DNA of 40,437 nucleotides from CAZTHL01 sp964613585 (GCA_964613585.1 CAZTHL010000030.1:1-40437); one strand, 5' to 3'. Positions 14,180 through 22,372 are shown, numbered from the stretch's first letter. The notes: a model not told the origin generated them from the letters alone. A program made the numbers and translations.

Positions 14180-14585
14180 GCAAGCCGTCCGTTCCGCTGC
14201 AGATCCCGATTACGATCTTCCCGTTTGGGTGGCCGGCAGACTATCGCACGGATCGGCGGTGCGGAAGCGTCCGCGCGCCCCAAAGCGGGTCGCGACGCTG
14301 ACGCGGCAACCGCCATCGAGGTCGCCGCTCCGCTCCACCGCCGCCGCGAGGACGCGCGTGCAGCGTTCCATCGTGAACACGACCGGTAATGACGGCTCCA
14401 ATGAGGCCACGGCCGTAACGCCGGGGAAGGGGCTGTCTCCCAGGCCCCTCAGAAGCCTGGGCGAACCGGGCCGTTCGCGAGGGGGCCCGAGGCTGAGCCA
14501 TGCGCATGCGCATGGTCACGGCCGGGGCGGCCGGGCTGCCGGCTACCGAGGCGCCAGAACCGGAGGCGCCAGCCCCGGCTCCCTT
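14180..14585. other. Intergenic region with an 18-bp perfect palindrome
   Basis: The interval lies between the lipoprotein gene start (minus, leftwards) and the end of the Mrp-like operon. At 14498-14515 CCATGCGCATGCGCATGG is its own exact reverse complement. A stem of CCCAGGC (14439-14445) with GCCTGGG (14455-14461) lies just before it, and GGCGCC occurs twice 15 bases apart near 14550-14570. The hairpins lie 70-145 bases past the last Mrp gene and could help terminate it. The palindrome could equally be an operator for the lipoprotein gene. No gene is visible. Confidence 0.4.
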
Positions 14586-16310
14586 TCACAGCACCTCCGC
14601 CATCAGCATCAGGACCAGCAGCAGCGCCAGGTACACGGACCCGTAGACCGCCAGCGGCTGCAGGCGGCGGTCGGCGGCGGCAATGTCGGGCAGGCGCCGG
14701 CCGCGCGTCCCGAGACGGTCGACCAGCGCCGCCGGCCGGGCCAGCTGCGCGCCCGGCCGCACGCGCAGGAGCCGGGCGCCGATGTCTCCGGGCGGCACCG
14801 CCGGCCGCATCCGGTCGGCCTGTCGGTGGACCGCGGCGGCGGCCGCGGCGATCCCGGCGGCCAGCGCCACCGGCCACAGGGTCTGCCAGACATGCTTGGG
14901 GGCGAAGGCGAGCTCGAGCGGGTGCGGATGCCCGCTCCACGCCATGGCCCAGGGCAGGGCGACGGCGGCCAGGGCGAGCGCCGCGGCGGGCCCGCCGGGG
15001 CCGCGGGCGGTCGCCGGGGCGCGCCGGGCAAGCCACAGGAAGCGCGCCATGTAGAGGCCGGTGGCGACCGAGGTGAGCGGCAGCAGGGTGGCGAAGAGCC
15101 CGGCGGCCGGCCCCGCCATGTCGAGGGCCAGGGTCTCGACCCACAGCTTGCCCAGCGCCCCGCCGGTCGCGGTCAGCCCGGCCAGCGACAGGGCGAGCAG
15201 CACCAGCGCCGGCAGGACCAGCGCCCCGCCCGGGCCGTCGCGCCGCGCGCCAAGGCCGAGGAACAGCGCCGACTTGGCGAGCGCGTGGTGCGCGACGAGC
15301 ACGGCGGCGCCGGCGGCGAGCCCTGCGGTCTCGGCGCCCGTGGCGAGTGCCAGGCCGAGCGCCGCCATTAGGATGCCCATCTGGCTGATGCTGGAGTAGG
15401 CGAGCAGCGCCGCCGGCCGCCGCTGCAGGATGCCGACCAACGCGCCATAAAAGGCGGCGAGAAAGCCGAGGGACAGGATCGCCGTGCCGAGGTGGGCCGT
15501 TGCTCCGGCGCCGCCCGTCTCCAGCGGCACGAAGCGCAGCCAGCCGAGCGCCGCCACGGTCAGCACCGGCCCGGCGAGCGGCGCGGCTCCAACGGGCGGC
15601 GCGGCGGCATAGGCCGGCGGCAAAGCCACGTGCAAGGGCACGATGCCGAGCTTGGCGCCGAAGCCGAGATACAGGAGCAGGGTCACCGTCGCCGACTCGG
15701 CTCCCAGGCTCCGGGCCATGAAGGCGGCCAACACGGTCAGCTCGCCGGCCAGCGCCAGCGCCAGGTAGAGCCGGCCGGCGCGGCGCGCGGCCAGGCCCGG
15801 GCCAGTGACGATCAGCCCGTAGGAGGCCAGCGTGGCCATGGCGAAGCAGGCGTAGAAGGCCGGCCGGCCGAGCGCCATGGCCGCTCCCAGGGTGCCGGCC
15901 TGGCAGATCAGGAAGAAGCCGGCGAAGCGGGCCTCCGCGATGCCGTCCCCGGCCTCCGCCCCGCGGTCGCCCGCCGCCTCCTTCGCCCTGCCCGCGCGCC
16001 GGCGGGACAGGCTCACCTGCAGGCCGGTGGCGAGCCAGACCAGCGCCATGGCCGCCAGCACCGGCCGGCCGGGACCGTCCAGGCCGACCTCCAGGCCCAT
16101 CAGCAGCCAGCCGATCTCCGTCGCCCCGTCGGGCAGGCGCCAGGCTGCGGCCAGCGCCGGCAGCGGCGCGAGCGGCAGCAGCCGCGGCAGGAGCCGGCGG
16201 CCGGCGGGCCGCAGCAGCAGGAGGGCGAGCAGCAGCGGCAGCCCGGCCGCGGCCAGGAAGGCGGCGGCGATCTGCCCGGTCTCGGGCGTGCCGGGCGGCG
16301 CGGCGATCAC
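14586..16310 (-). CDS. Antiporter-like membrane subunit (MrpD/NuoN-like), degenerate
   Basis: The product has 574 residues with about 14 membrane helices in the proton-translocating NuoL/M/N fold. The family core is visible: LLLYLGFGAKLGIVPLHVAL (TM7 Lys220), then APPVGAAPLAGP, then LLAYSSISQMGI and the late GALGKLWVE. By eye against the neighbouring subunit, the TM5 Glu is Ala157 (CFAMATLASYGLI) and the TM8 Lys is Thr251, so two residues normally needed for proton movement are missing. A C-terminal extension (about 470-574) ends in another helix, VYLALLLVLMLM. The GTG at 16310 overlaps the previous stop as GTGA. It is the last gene of the nine-gene operon. Confidence 0.8.
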   Translation of the reverse strand: MIAAPPGTPETGQIAAAFLAAAGLPLLLALLLLRPAGRRLLPRLLPLAPLPALAAAWRLPDGATEIGWLLMGLEVGLDGPGRPVLAAMALVWLATGLQVSLSRRRAGRAKEAAGDRGAEAGDGIAEARFAGFFLICQAGTLGAAMALGRPAFYACFAMATLASYGLIVTGPGLAARRAGRLYLALALAGELTVLAAFMARSLGAESATVTLLLYLGFGAKLGIVPLHVALPPAYAAAPPVGAAPLAGPVLTVAALGWLRFVPLETGGAGATAHLGTAILSLGFLAAFYGALVGILQRRPAALLAYSSISQMGILMAALGLALATGAETAGLAAGAAVLVAHHALAKSALFLGLGARRDGPGGALVLPALVLLALSLAGLTATGGALGKLWVETLALDMAGPAAGLFATLLPLTSVATGLYMARFLWLARRAPATARGPGGPAAALALAAVALPWAMAWSGHPHPLELAFAPKHVWQTLWPVALAAGIAAAAAAVHRQADRMRPAVPPGDIGARLLRVRPGAQLARPAALVDRLGTRGRRLPDIAAADRRLQPLAVYGSVYLALLLVLMLMAEVL

Positions 16311-17809
16311 GAGGGGAACTCCCGCTCGGCGATCAGCCGCACCCATTCGAGCGGGGCCAAGCCGCTGCCGGCGAGGAGGCCGAAGCCGAGGGTGAGCGCC
16401 GCCGTCACCAGCGCCGGCACGAGCAGGCTCGGCCGCGTCTCCCAGGTGGCGTGCAGGCGGCGCTCGTGTGGCCACGCCTCGGGCGGTGCGCGGAACCAGG
16501 CGTCATAGACGATGGGCAGGAAGTAGAGCGCGTTGAGCAGGCTGCTAGCTGCCAGCACGGCCAGGGCCCAGGGCTGGCCGGCGGCCAGCGCGCCCGTGCC
16601 CAGATGCCACTCGCTGATGAAGCCGGCCAGGGGCGGCGCCGCCATCATGCCGAGCGCGCCCGCGGTGAAGCACAGCATGGTCGCCGGCAGCCGGCGCCCG
16701 GCGCCGCGGATCTGGTCGACCTCGTGCACCCCGAGGGTCTCGGCCAGGATGCCGGCGACGAAGAACAAAGTGATCTTCATGATCCCCTGGTGCACCAGGT
16801 GCACGAGCCCGCCCATGGCCGCCGCCGTGCCGGCCAGCGCCGTGCCGAGCACGATGTAGGAGAGCTGGCTTATGGTCGAGTAGGCGAGCCGGCGCTTCAG
16901 GCTGGACTGCCTGAGCGCCTGCAGCGAGCCGTAGAGGATGGTGATCGCGGCGGCGACGGCGAGCGGCAGGGCGAGGCCCAACTCCTCCACCGTGGCGTGG
17001 CCGTAGACGTCGTAGACCACGCGGATGATGCCGAAGGCGCCCGCCTTGACCACGGCGACGGCATGCAGAAGGGCGCTGACCGGGGTCGGCGCCACCATGG
17101 CCGCGGGCAGCCAGGCGTGCAGCGGCACGATCGCCGTCTTGACCGCGAAGCCGGTGACCAGCAGCAGGAAGATCAGGGTGAGCGGGGTGGTCCCGGCGCG
17201 CCCGATGAGGGCGGCCGGATCCTCTGGCGCGGCGAAGGCGACCGGGCCGGCGGCGACCTGCAGCCACACGGCGCCGCCCAGGATGAGGGCGCTGCCGCCG
17301 AGGGTATAGGCCAGGTAGAGGCGCCCGACCCGGCGCGCCTCGGGCGTGCCGTGATGGACGATGAGCGGGTAGGTGCTGAGCGTCAGCAGCTCGTAGAACA
17401 GGAACAGGGTGAACAGGTTGCCGGCCATGGCGATGCCGACCGTGGCGGTGACGCACAGGCTGAAGAAGCCGAAGAAGCGGCTGCGGTGCGGCTCCTCCTC
17501 CATGTAGCCGATGGCGTAGACGGTGGTGACCAGCCACAGCCCGCCGGACAGCGCCACGAACAGCAGGCCGAGCGGGTCGAGCACCAGCGCCAAGTCGATG
17601 CCGGGCAGCGCCTCGGCCTGCCAGGCGAAGCGTCGGCCCTCGCTGACCTGGTGGAGGGCAATGCCGATCAGCACCACCTTGGCGACCGCCCCGCCGAGGT
17701 TGAGCCAGGAGCGCAGCCGGATGTCCGGCTCCGGCACGGCGAAGATCGCCAGCCCGGGGACCAGCGAGCTCAGCAGGATCAGCCAGGGGAGAGCCTCGGA
17801 GCCGGTCAC
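16307..17809 (-). CDS. Antiporter-like membrane subunit (MrpD/NuoM-like)
   Basis: The product has 500 residues and is the most conserved of the three antiporter-like subunits. Key motifs are NLFTLFLFYELLTLSTYPLI (TM5 Glu140), FAVKTAIVPLHAWLPAAM (TM7 Lys224), APTPVSALLHAVAVVKAGAF (TM8 Lys255) and LKRRLAYSTISQLSYI. The late motif is PPLAGFISEWHLG, with Glu where MrpD usually has Lys, as in NuoM. Such subunits carry H+ (or Na+) across the inner membrane within Mrp or complex I-like assemblies. The GTG start at 17809 overlaps the stop of the previous gene by four bases, and its stop overlaps the next start, so it is translationally coupled on both sides. Confidence 0.88.
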   Translation of the reverse strand: MTGSEALPWLILLSSLVPGLAIFAVPEPDIRLRSWLNLGGAVAKVVLIGIALHQVSEGRRFAWQAEALPGIDLALVLDPLGLLFVALSGGLWLVTTVYAIGYMEEEPHRSRFFGFFSLCVTATVGIAMAGNLFTLFLFYELLTLSTYPLIVHHGTPEARRVGRLYLAYTLGGSALILGGAVWLQVAAGPVAFAAPEDPAALIGRAGTTPLTLIFLLLVTGFAVKTAIVPLHAWLPAAMVAPTPVSALLHAVAVVKAGAFGIIRVVYDVYGHATVEELGLALPLAVAAAITILYGSLQALRQSSLKRRLAYSTISQLSYIVLGTALAGTAAAMGGLVHLVHQGIMKITLFFVAGILAETLGVHEVDQIRGAGRRLPATMLCFTAGALGMMAAPPLAGFISEWHLGTGALAAGQPWALAVLAASSLLNALYFLPIVYDAWFRAPPEAWPHERRLHATWETRPSLLVPALVTAALTLGFGLLAGSGLAPLEWVRLIAEREFPS

Positions 17810-19251
17810 GGGGCGCCCGGCGTGCCGACGAGCGCCGCCACCGGCCCGGCGGCCGCGCCCACCGCCAGGGAGGCCAGGGCGAGGCCGAGCGGCACGGCCT
17901 GGCTCGCCACCGGCACGCGGGCGGGCGGCGGCCCCTCGGCCGGCGCGTCGCCGGGCTCGGCCAGGGCGCGGCCGAGCACGGCGAAGACATAGGCGGCCGC
18001 GAGCAGGCCGCCGGCCAGCAGCACCGCCGCCCACCAGCCCTGGCCGGCCGTGATCGCCGCCTGGGCGAGCAGCCACTTGGCCGCGAAGCCGCCGCTCGGC
18101 GGCAGGCCCATGAGCGTCAGGCCGCACAGGGCGAAGGCCATCATGGCCACCGGCAGGCGCGTGGCGGCGCCGTCCAGGCGGGCCATGGCGTCGCCGCGGC
18201 CCTCGGCCAGCACGGCGCCGGCGGCGAGGAACATGCCGGCCTTGGCGAAGGCGTGGGCGACGGCCAGCACCACGGCACCGGTCCAGGCGAGCGGCGCCGC
18301 CGTGGTGGCGCCGAGCGGCAGCAGAAAGGTGAGATAGCCGTATTGCGCCACGGTGGAATAGGCGACGAGCCGGCGCAGGCGTCTCTGGCCGAGGGCGGCA
18401 AGCGAGCCCCACAGCACCGCGACGGCGCCGAGGCCGGCCAGCAGGACGGCGATCTCCGGCGCCGCCACGCCCGGGAACACGGTGAACCAGAGGCGCACCA
18501 GGGCATAGAAGAAGGCGAGCTCGACCACGGCGGACATGAGCGCGGCCACCGGCGCGGTGACCGAGCCCTGCAGCGCCGGCATCCAGCCGTGCAGCGGGAA
18601 CAGGGCGGCCTTGGCGAGCAGGCCGGCGGTCATCAGGGCGAAGCCGGCGGCGGCGGCCGCGCCGGGGGTCACCGTTTGGCCCAGCTGGGCCATGTCGAGG
18701 GTGCCGAAGGCGGTGTAGAGGAAGCCGACGCCGAGCAGGTAGGACAGCGAGCCAGCCTGGGCCACCATCAGGTAGCGCATGGCGGCGGCGAGCGCCGGGC
18801 CGCGGCCGGCCATGGCGGCGAGCGCGACCGCGGACAGGCTGACCAGCTCCAGCGTGACGTAGAGGTTGAACACGTCGGCCGACAGGAACAGACCGTGCAG
18901 CCCGGCCAGCAGCAACAGCAGCGGCGGCGCCAGCCGGCCGGCCTCGGACCGGGGCAGAACCAGCGCGGCGAAGGCGCCGACGCCGAGGCCGACGCCGGCC
19001 GCCGTGGCGATCAGCAGCGCTGATAGCCCGTCCAGCCGCCATGCGATGCCGAGCGGCGGCGCCCAGCCGCCGATGTGGTGGCGCGCCGTCCGGGCGCCCT
19101 CGAGGCCGGTCAGCAGCACCAGGGCGCAGGCCAGCACGGCGGCAGCCGCGGCCACCGGCAGCCAGCGCGCCCAGCGGTGCGGCAGCAGGAAGGCGGCCGG
19201 CGCGCCGGCCAGCGGCACGGCGACCAGGGCGGCGATCAGCGCCGGGGTCAT
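17806..19251 (-). CDS. mrpD: Antiporter-like membrane subunit MrpD/MnhD
   Basis: The product has 481 residues with about 14 helices. Motifs are NLYVTLELVSLSAVAL (TM5 Glu135), LLAKAALFPLHGWMPALQGS (TM7 Lys214) and LRRLVAYSTVAQYGYL. The late PPSGGFAAKWLLAQAA keeps its Lys. At the TM8 position where MrpD and NuoM carry Lys, this protein has Glu244 (LMSAVVELAFFYALVR). In an Mrp or Mbh order this gene, directly after MrpC, corresponds to MrpD/MbhH. It should exchange protons for Na+ as part of the complex. The ATG overlaps the mrpC stop as ATGA and the stop overlaps the next gene's GTG. Confidence 0.87.
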   Translation of the reverse strand: MTPALIAALVAVPLAGAPAAFLLPHRWARWLPVAAAAAVLACALVLLTGLEGARTARHHIGGWAPPLGIAWRLDGLSALLIATAAGVGLGVGAFAALVLPRSEAGRLAPPLLLLLAGLHGLFLSADVFNLYVTLELVSLSAVALAAMAGRGPALAAAMRYLMVAQAGSLSYLLGVGFLYTAFGTLDMAQLGQTVTPGAAAAAGFALMTAGLLAKAALFPLHGWMPALQGSVTAPVAALMSAVVELAFFYALVRLWFTVFPGVAAPEIAVLLAGLGAVAVLWGSLAALGQRRLRRLVAYSTVAQYGYLTFLLPLGATTAAPLAWTGAVVLAVAHAFAKAGMFLAAGAVLAEGRGDAMARLDGAATRLPVAMMAFALCGLTLMGLPPSGGFAAKWLLAQAAITAGQGWWAAVLLAGGLLAAAYVFAVLGRALAEPGDAPAEGPPPARVPVASQAVPLGLALASLAVGAAAGPVAALVGTPGAP

Positions 19252-19580
19252 GGCCCGGCGTCCGGCGGCGCCGCCGCGGGGTCGTCCTCGGGCAGCGCGG
19301 TGCGCCCGGTGGTCTCGGCGATGCGGCGCACCAGCGCCACGCCGAAGGCGACCACGGCGATCGAGATGACGATGCCGGTCAGCGCCATGGCCTGGGGCAC
19401 GGGATCGGGCCTGCCGTCGCCGGTCCAGCCGGGCGCGGCCACCAGGAACAGGAACACGGCGCTGCTGGCGATGCCGGTGGCGATCAGCTTGACCATCAGG
19501 TGCCGGCGCACGAACAGCGCGGCGAGCGCCAGGGCGAACAGCGGAAGCGCCGTGGCCGCCAGGATCGCCACCGTGGTCAC
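19248..19580 (-). CDS. mrpC: MrpC/MnhC subunit (NuoK-like)
   Basis: The product has 110 residues with three membrane helices, the NuoK/MrpC topology: ILAATALPLFALALAALFVR, RHLMVKLIATGIASSAVFLF, and the last helix with PVPQAMALTGIVISIAVVAF. The 'DPVPQAMALTGIVI..A' block is the MrpC/NuoK signature near the end of TM3. MrpC bridges MrpD and MrpA-type subunits in the membrane. The GTG at 19580 overlaps the upstream stop as GTGA and fits the start of the first helix; longer frames upstream lie inside the previous gene. It is a standard length for the family. Confidence 0.88.
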   Translation of the reverse strand: MTTVAILAATALPLFALALAALFVRRHLMVKLIATGIASSAVFLFLVAAPGWTGDGRPDPVPQAMALTGIVISIAVVAFGVALVRRIAETTGRTALPEDDPAAAPPDAGP

Positions 19581-20263
19581 CGCCGGCTTTCCCGGCCGCG
19601 GGCGACGGCGGCGCCGGCCATCAGCACGGTGAGCGCCGCGGCGATGGAAACGACGGCAAAGCCCTCGATCCCGGCGATGAAGGCCTTGGACCATCCTTCG
19701 GGGTAGGCGAGGACGGCCCGGCCCAGGGCCAGCGGGATCAGGGCGCCGGCGAGGAAGGCGGCAAGCCCGGCGACGAGCGCCGGGCGCAGCAGGCCGGCCG
19801 TGGACAGGACGGGCTCGATGCGCGACAGCAGAAGCAGGGCGGCGCCGCCGGCCAGCACGGCGCCGGCCTGGAAGGCGCCGCCCGGGTGGCTCGAGCCGGT
19901 CCACCACAGATAGCCGCCGAACACCAGCACCAGCGGCGCCAGCCGGCGGATGTACCAGGCGAGCATCTCCGACGCGACCGGGCCGTGCTCCGGGCTTTCG
20001 GGCTCCTCTCCGGCCGGCCCGCCCGCCGGAACGAGCAGCGCGCCCATGGCGGCCAGCAGCAGCACCGCCAGCTCGAGCAGGGTGTCGTAGCCGCGGAAGT
20101 TGAGCAGCACCGCGGTGACCGGATTGTCCACGCCGCTTGCCTCCAGGCGCGCCCGGACCAGCGGCGCCACCCGCCCGACCTCGGGCAGGCCGAGCCAGGC
20201 GCGGCCGAGCAGGCCCGCGAGCGCGGCGGCGAGCAGGGCGGGGACCAGGCTCCGGACGGTCAT
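19577..20263 (-). CDS. MbhE-MrpB fusion subunit
   Basis: The product has 228 residues in two parts. Residues 1-75 match the MbhE segment that in MrpA lies near the C-terminus: ASGVDNPVTAVLLNFRGYDT, then LLELAVLLLAAMGAL. Residues about 100-228 match MrpB/MnhB: LVLVFGGYLWWTGSSHPGGA, then FQAGAVLAGGAALLLL. Fusing the MbhE and MrpB pieces is a known arrangement in Mbh-type and split-MrpA Mrp operons. It forms part of the membrane ion-transfer path. The ATG at 20263 shares one base with the DUF4040 stop (TGATG); a GTG three bases earlier is also possible. The stop overlaps mrpC. Confidence 0.85.
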   Translation of the reverse strand: MTVRSLVPALLAAALAGLLGRAWLGLPEVGRVAPLVRARLEASGVDNPVTAVLLNFRGYDTLLELAVLLLAAMGALLVPAGGPAGEEPESPEHGPVASEMLAWYIRRLAPLVLVFGGYLWWTGSSHPGGAFQAGAVLAGGAALLLLSRIEPVLSTAGLLRPALVAGLAAFLAGALIPLALGRAVLAYPEGWSKAFIAGIEGFAVVSIAAALTVLMAGAAVARGRESRR

Positions 20264-20532
20264 CACCCGTCCTTGCCGTCGTCCTGGCGCTCGCGGATGG
20301 CGATCAGCCGGCCCAGGGCGTCGAGCACCAGCACGCCGGTCACGCCCATGCCGATGGCCGCCTCGGCCAGCCCCAGGTCGGGCGCCTTGAGCCGCACCCA
20401 GGCGATCACCATCAGCACGCCGAACGCCAGGAACAGCATGACCGCGCGCACCAGGTCGGTGGTGGTGAGCGCGCTCCAGGCGGCGCCAAGCAGCGCCGCG
20501 GCCAGCACCAAGTCGAACACCGGGTCGATCAT
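20263..20532 (-). CDS. DUF4040/MbhD-type subunit (detached piece of MrpA)
   Basis: The product has 89 residues with three short helices. It includes AALLGAAWSALTTTDLVRAV, then MLFLAFGVLMVIAWVRLKAP and DLGLAEAAIGMGVTGVLVLD. The 'APD.AL.EAA.G.G' motif is the DUF4040/MbhD signature, equivalent to a C-terminal segment of full-length MrpA. The acidic Glu in LAEAAIG is the conserved membrane carboxylate. Its ATG overlaps the mrpG stop by four bases and its stop overlaps the MbhE-MrpB start. In this operon no large MrpA exists, so MrpA functions are divided among this gene, the next one and the antiporter-like subunits. Confidence 0.87.
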   Translation of the reverse strand: MIDPVFDLVLAAALLGAAWSALTTTDLVRAVMLFLAFGVLMVIAWVRLKAPDLGLAEAAIGMGVTGVLVLDALGRLIAIRERQDDGKDG

Positions 20533-20858
20533 TCCGCGCGCTCCCGCTCCCGGTCCCGCTCCCGGTCCTGCTCCTCCGCGCCGGTGCGCAGCGTCACGTG
20601 GAACATCAGGTGGGCGGCGGTCACCGCCGACATCAGGCTGATTGCCCAGACGAGCACGAGTTCGGCGGCCGCGGCCCGGCTCTCCGCCTGCACGACCAGG
20701 CCGAGCACGACCAGGCTGAGGCCGAAGTTGTCCGCCTTGGCGATGGCGTGCAGCCGCGCCAGCAGGCCCGGAAAGCGGATCAGCCCGACGGTGCCGGCGA
20801 CGAAGAAGACGGCGCCGGCGCCGATCAGCCCGGCGCTCAGCAGGTCGAGCGCGCTCAT
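20529..20858 (-). CDS. mrpG: MrpG/MnhG subunit
   Basis: The product has 109 residues with three helices: LLSAGLIGAGAVFFVAGTVG, LSLVVLGLVVQA and LVLVWAISLMSAVTAAHLMF. The block GLIRFPGLLARLHAIAKADNFG is the MrpG signature (G..RFPD...R.HA..KA...G). The C-terminal tail is a charged run of Glu/Asp/Arg (EEQDRERDRERERAE) encoded by a 12-bp imperfect tandem repeat near 20537-20570. It is a small membrane subunit of the Mrp complex. The ATG overlaps the mrpF stop and its stop overlaps the DUF4040 start, so translation is coupled. Confidence 0.9.
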   Translation of the reverse strand: MSALDLLSAGLIGAGAVFFVAGTVGLIRFPGLLARLHAIAKADNFGLSLVVLGLVVQAESRAAAAELVLVWAISLMSAVTAAHLMFHVTLRTGAEEQDRERDRERERAE

Positions 20859-21145
20859 GGCCGGTCCGCCCGGCCCTTGCCCGGCCGCGGCAGCCGCCAC
20901 CACAGGCGCTGGCCGAAGGCGAGCGCGGTGAGCGCCGCGAAGATGGCCAGGATGAGGGCCACGTCGCGCGCCGCCGGCTCGGCCATCACCTCGGCCAGCA
21001 GCAGGATGATCGCGGTCGCGTTGGTGCCGAGCAGCAGGAGCGGCAGCACCTGCTCCGCCGCCGAGCCCGCGCGCAGCATGCGCCAGACGGTGACCCCGGC
21101 GTTGATCAGGAGGATCAGGGTGACGATCGTCAGGAAGTCCTTCAT
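20855..21145 (-). CDS. mrpF: MrpF/MnhF subunit
   Basis: The product has 96 residues with three helices, matching MrpF: FLTIVTLILLINAGVTVWRM, LPLLLLGTNATAIILLLAEV and DVALILAIFAALTALAF. The polar LLGTNATAIILLL corresponds to the usual 'D....N' segment of TM2 in MrpF; here the expected Asp before the Asn is replaced by Gly-Thr, a small departure. The ATG at 21145 overlaps the mrpE stop as ATGA and its stop overlaps mrpG. The role is structural within the membrane antiporter. Confidence 0.87.
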   Translation of the reverse strand: MKDFLTIVTLILLINAGVTVWRMLRAGSAAEQVLPLLLLGTNATAIILLLAEVMAEPAARDVALILAIFAALTALAFGQRLWWRLPRPGKGRADRP

Positions 21146-21627
21146 CGCCGCGCCTCGCGGCCATGGCCGAGGGCCCAGGCGATGTGCTGCTCGGTGACGG
21201 CGATGCTGCGCGTGTTCGGCTGGTGCCGGTCGAGCACGTGCACCGTGATCGCCTCGCTGCGCATGTCGCCGACCAGGGTGCCGGGCATGGCACTGATCAC
21301 CCAGGCGAGCGCCATGGTCGAGCCCGGCGTGGACGTCCGCGGCCGGTACTCCAGGCTGCCCGGATGGACCCGGCCCCAGGGCGCGAGCGCGCGCCATGCC
21401 ACCTGCACCGCGCTGCCGGCGGAGGCCCACAGGAACAGCGGTGGCAGCACCAGCCAGCGCCAGCTCGGCCGGCCCGGCTGCGGCGGCACCAGCACCACGC
21501 TGCGCCAGGCGGCGAGGCCGACCACAACGGCGCCGATCGCCCAGGCCGGCCCCGGCGCCGGGAACAGCATGAGCCAGAGCGCCGCCAGGAGCGCCGCGCG
21601 GATGACAAAGGCCGTGAGCGCCGCCAT
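21142..21627 (-). CDS. mrpE: MrpE/MnhE subunit, first gene of the Mrp-like operon
   Basis: The product has 161 residues. Two or three N-terminal helices (FVIRAALLAALWLMLFPA; WAIGAVVVGLAAWRSVVLV) are followed by the soluble MrpE domain, with YRPRTSTPGSTMALAWVISA, then MPGTLVGDMRSEAITVHVLD. The 'S.TPGT...D......VHVLD' pattern is diagnostic of MrpE. It leads an operon of nine overlapping genes running to 14586. The ATG at 21627 fits the family start, but no strong ribosome-binding site is visible, so initiation may depend on other features. The promoter should lie in 21628-22264. Confidence 0.88.
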   Translation of the reverse strand: MAALTAFVIRAALLAALWLMLFPAPGPAWAIGAVVVGLAAWRSVVLVPPQPGRPSWRWLVLPPLFLWASAGSAVQVAWRALAPWGRVHPGSLEYRPRTSTPGSTMALAWVISAMPGTLVGDMRSEAITVHVLDRHQPNTRSIAVTEQHIAWALGHGREARR

Positions 21628-22264
21628 TCGGGAAAGGCCGTGGATGGAACGAGACTGGTGTCCGCGTGAACCCCGGCTCGTCGGCCTGGTTCCGCAACCG
21701 ATGACGGGCTCGTCCCCGGGATTGCCGTCCGTTTTCACCGCCGGCAACCCGACCAAACGGACCGCCCCATGCCGCCGGGCCGACGACGATGACTCGTCGG
21801 CTCGGCTGGAGGCGCGCCGCCAACCCTAGGCCGCCGGGGCGCGCCCTGGCCCGCCAATGACCGATGCCATAGGCGTGCCGGCATCACGCCCGCTCGCGCC
21901 GGGGTCGACAGGCCGGACGTGACGGGCGTCTTCGGGCTGTAGGTGCGCCTCGGCCGCCCGGACGCCGAAGGACAAGCCGGACCTGCCGGTCAGGCAGCCT
22001 GCGGATCGTCCATCCATCGATGCCGGTCATGGACCGGTGATGCCCAGGATCTCAGCCGCTCGGGAGTCCGAGACCGGCTCCTCAGGACAGGGCGCGGAAG
22101 CGCAGCCGCTGCAGGCGCCGCGGCCCTTGCCTGTCGCAGGACATCGTCTCAATGAGCTTGAACGGCGGATCTCCCCAACCGCGCTCGCCGAGCCGCGGGA
22201 GGAGGTCGTCCCCGACGCCCGCTTCCAGCCCATCGAGGTCCCGACAGCGGGCCACGATCGTCTC
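21628..22264. other. Intergenic region upstream of the Mrp-like operon, with a possible gene fragment
   Basis: The region separates the Mrp-like operon from the alcohol dehydrogenase gene. On the minus strand, a frame from inside repeat copy E to a stop at 22082 has protein-like composition (TIVARCRDLDGLEAGVGDDL, then LPRLGERGWGDPPFKLIETM). I do not recognise it, and the part before 22265 is repeat, so it may be the tail of a gene cut by the element. The rest (21628-22080) has no recognisable gene or promoter. Confidence 0.3.
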
Positions 22265-22372
22265 GAGCGTTTCCGCGTAAGGCGGCATCGGCACCGGCCC
22301 GCTCCCCCGCCCGGCCAGATTGAGCATACTGTCGTTGGCTGGTCGGCGATGCCCCTTGAGCCGGAAACGCCT
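22265..22372 (+). repeat. Dispersed palindromic element, copy E
   Basis: The left end GAGCGTTTCCGCGTAAGGCG and the left GC-rich arm are intact (CCGGCCCGCTCCCCCGCCCG), and the centre has TTGAGCATACTGTCGTTGGC. The right inner arm is shortened by about 18 bases, after which GGCGATGCC and CCGGAAACGCCT complete the outer end. It lies 123 bases upstream of the alcohol dehydrogenase start. Confidence 0.85.

Noticed and set aside
12710..14389. Plus-strand 559-codon frame
   Set aside because: Antisense to the lipoprotein and small helical protein genes and through the 13-bp repeat; composition not protein-like.
16451..19023. Plus-strand open frames opposite the Mrp-like operon
   Set aside because: Antisense shadows of overlapping membrane-protein genes with diagnostic motifs on the minus strand.
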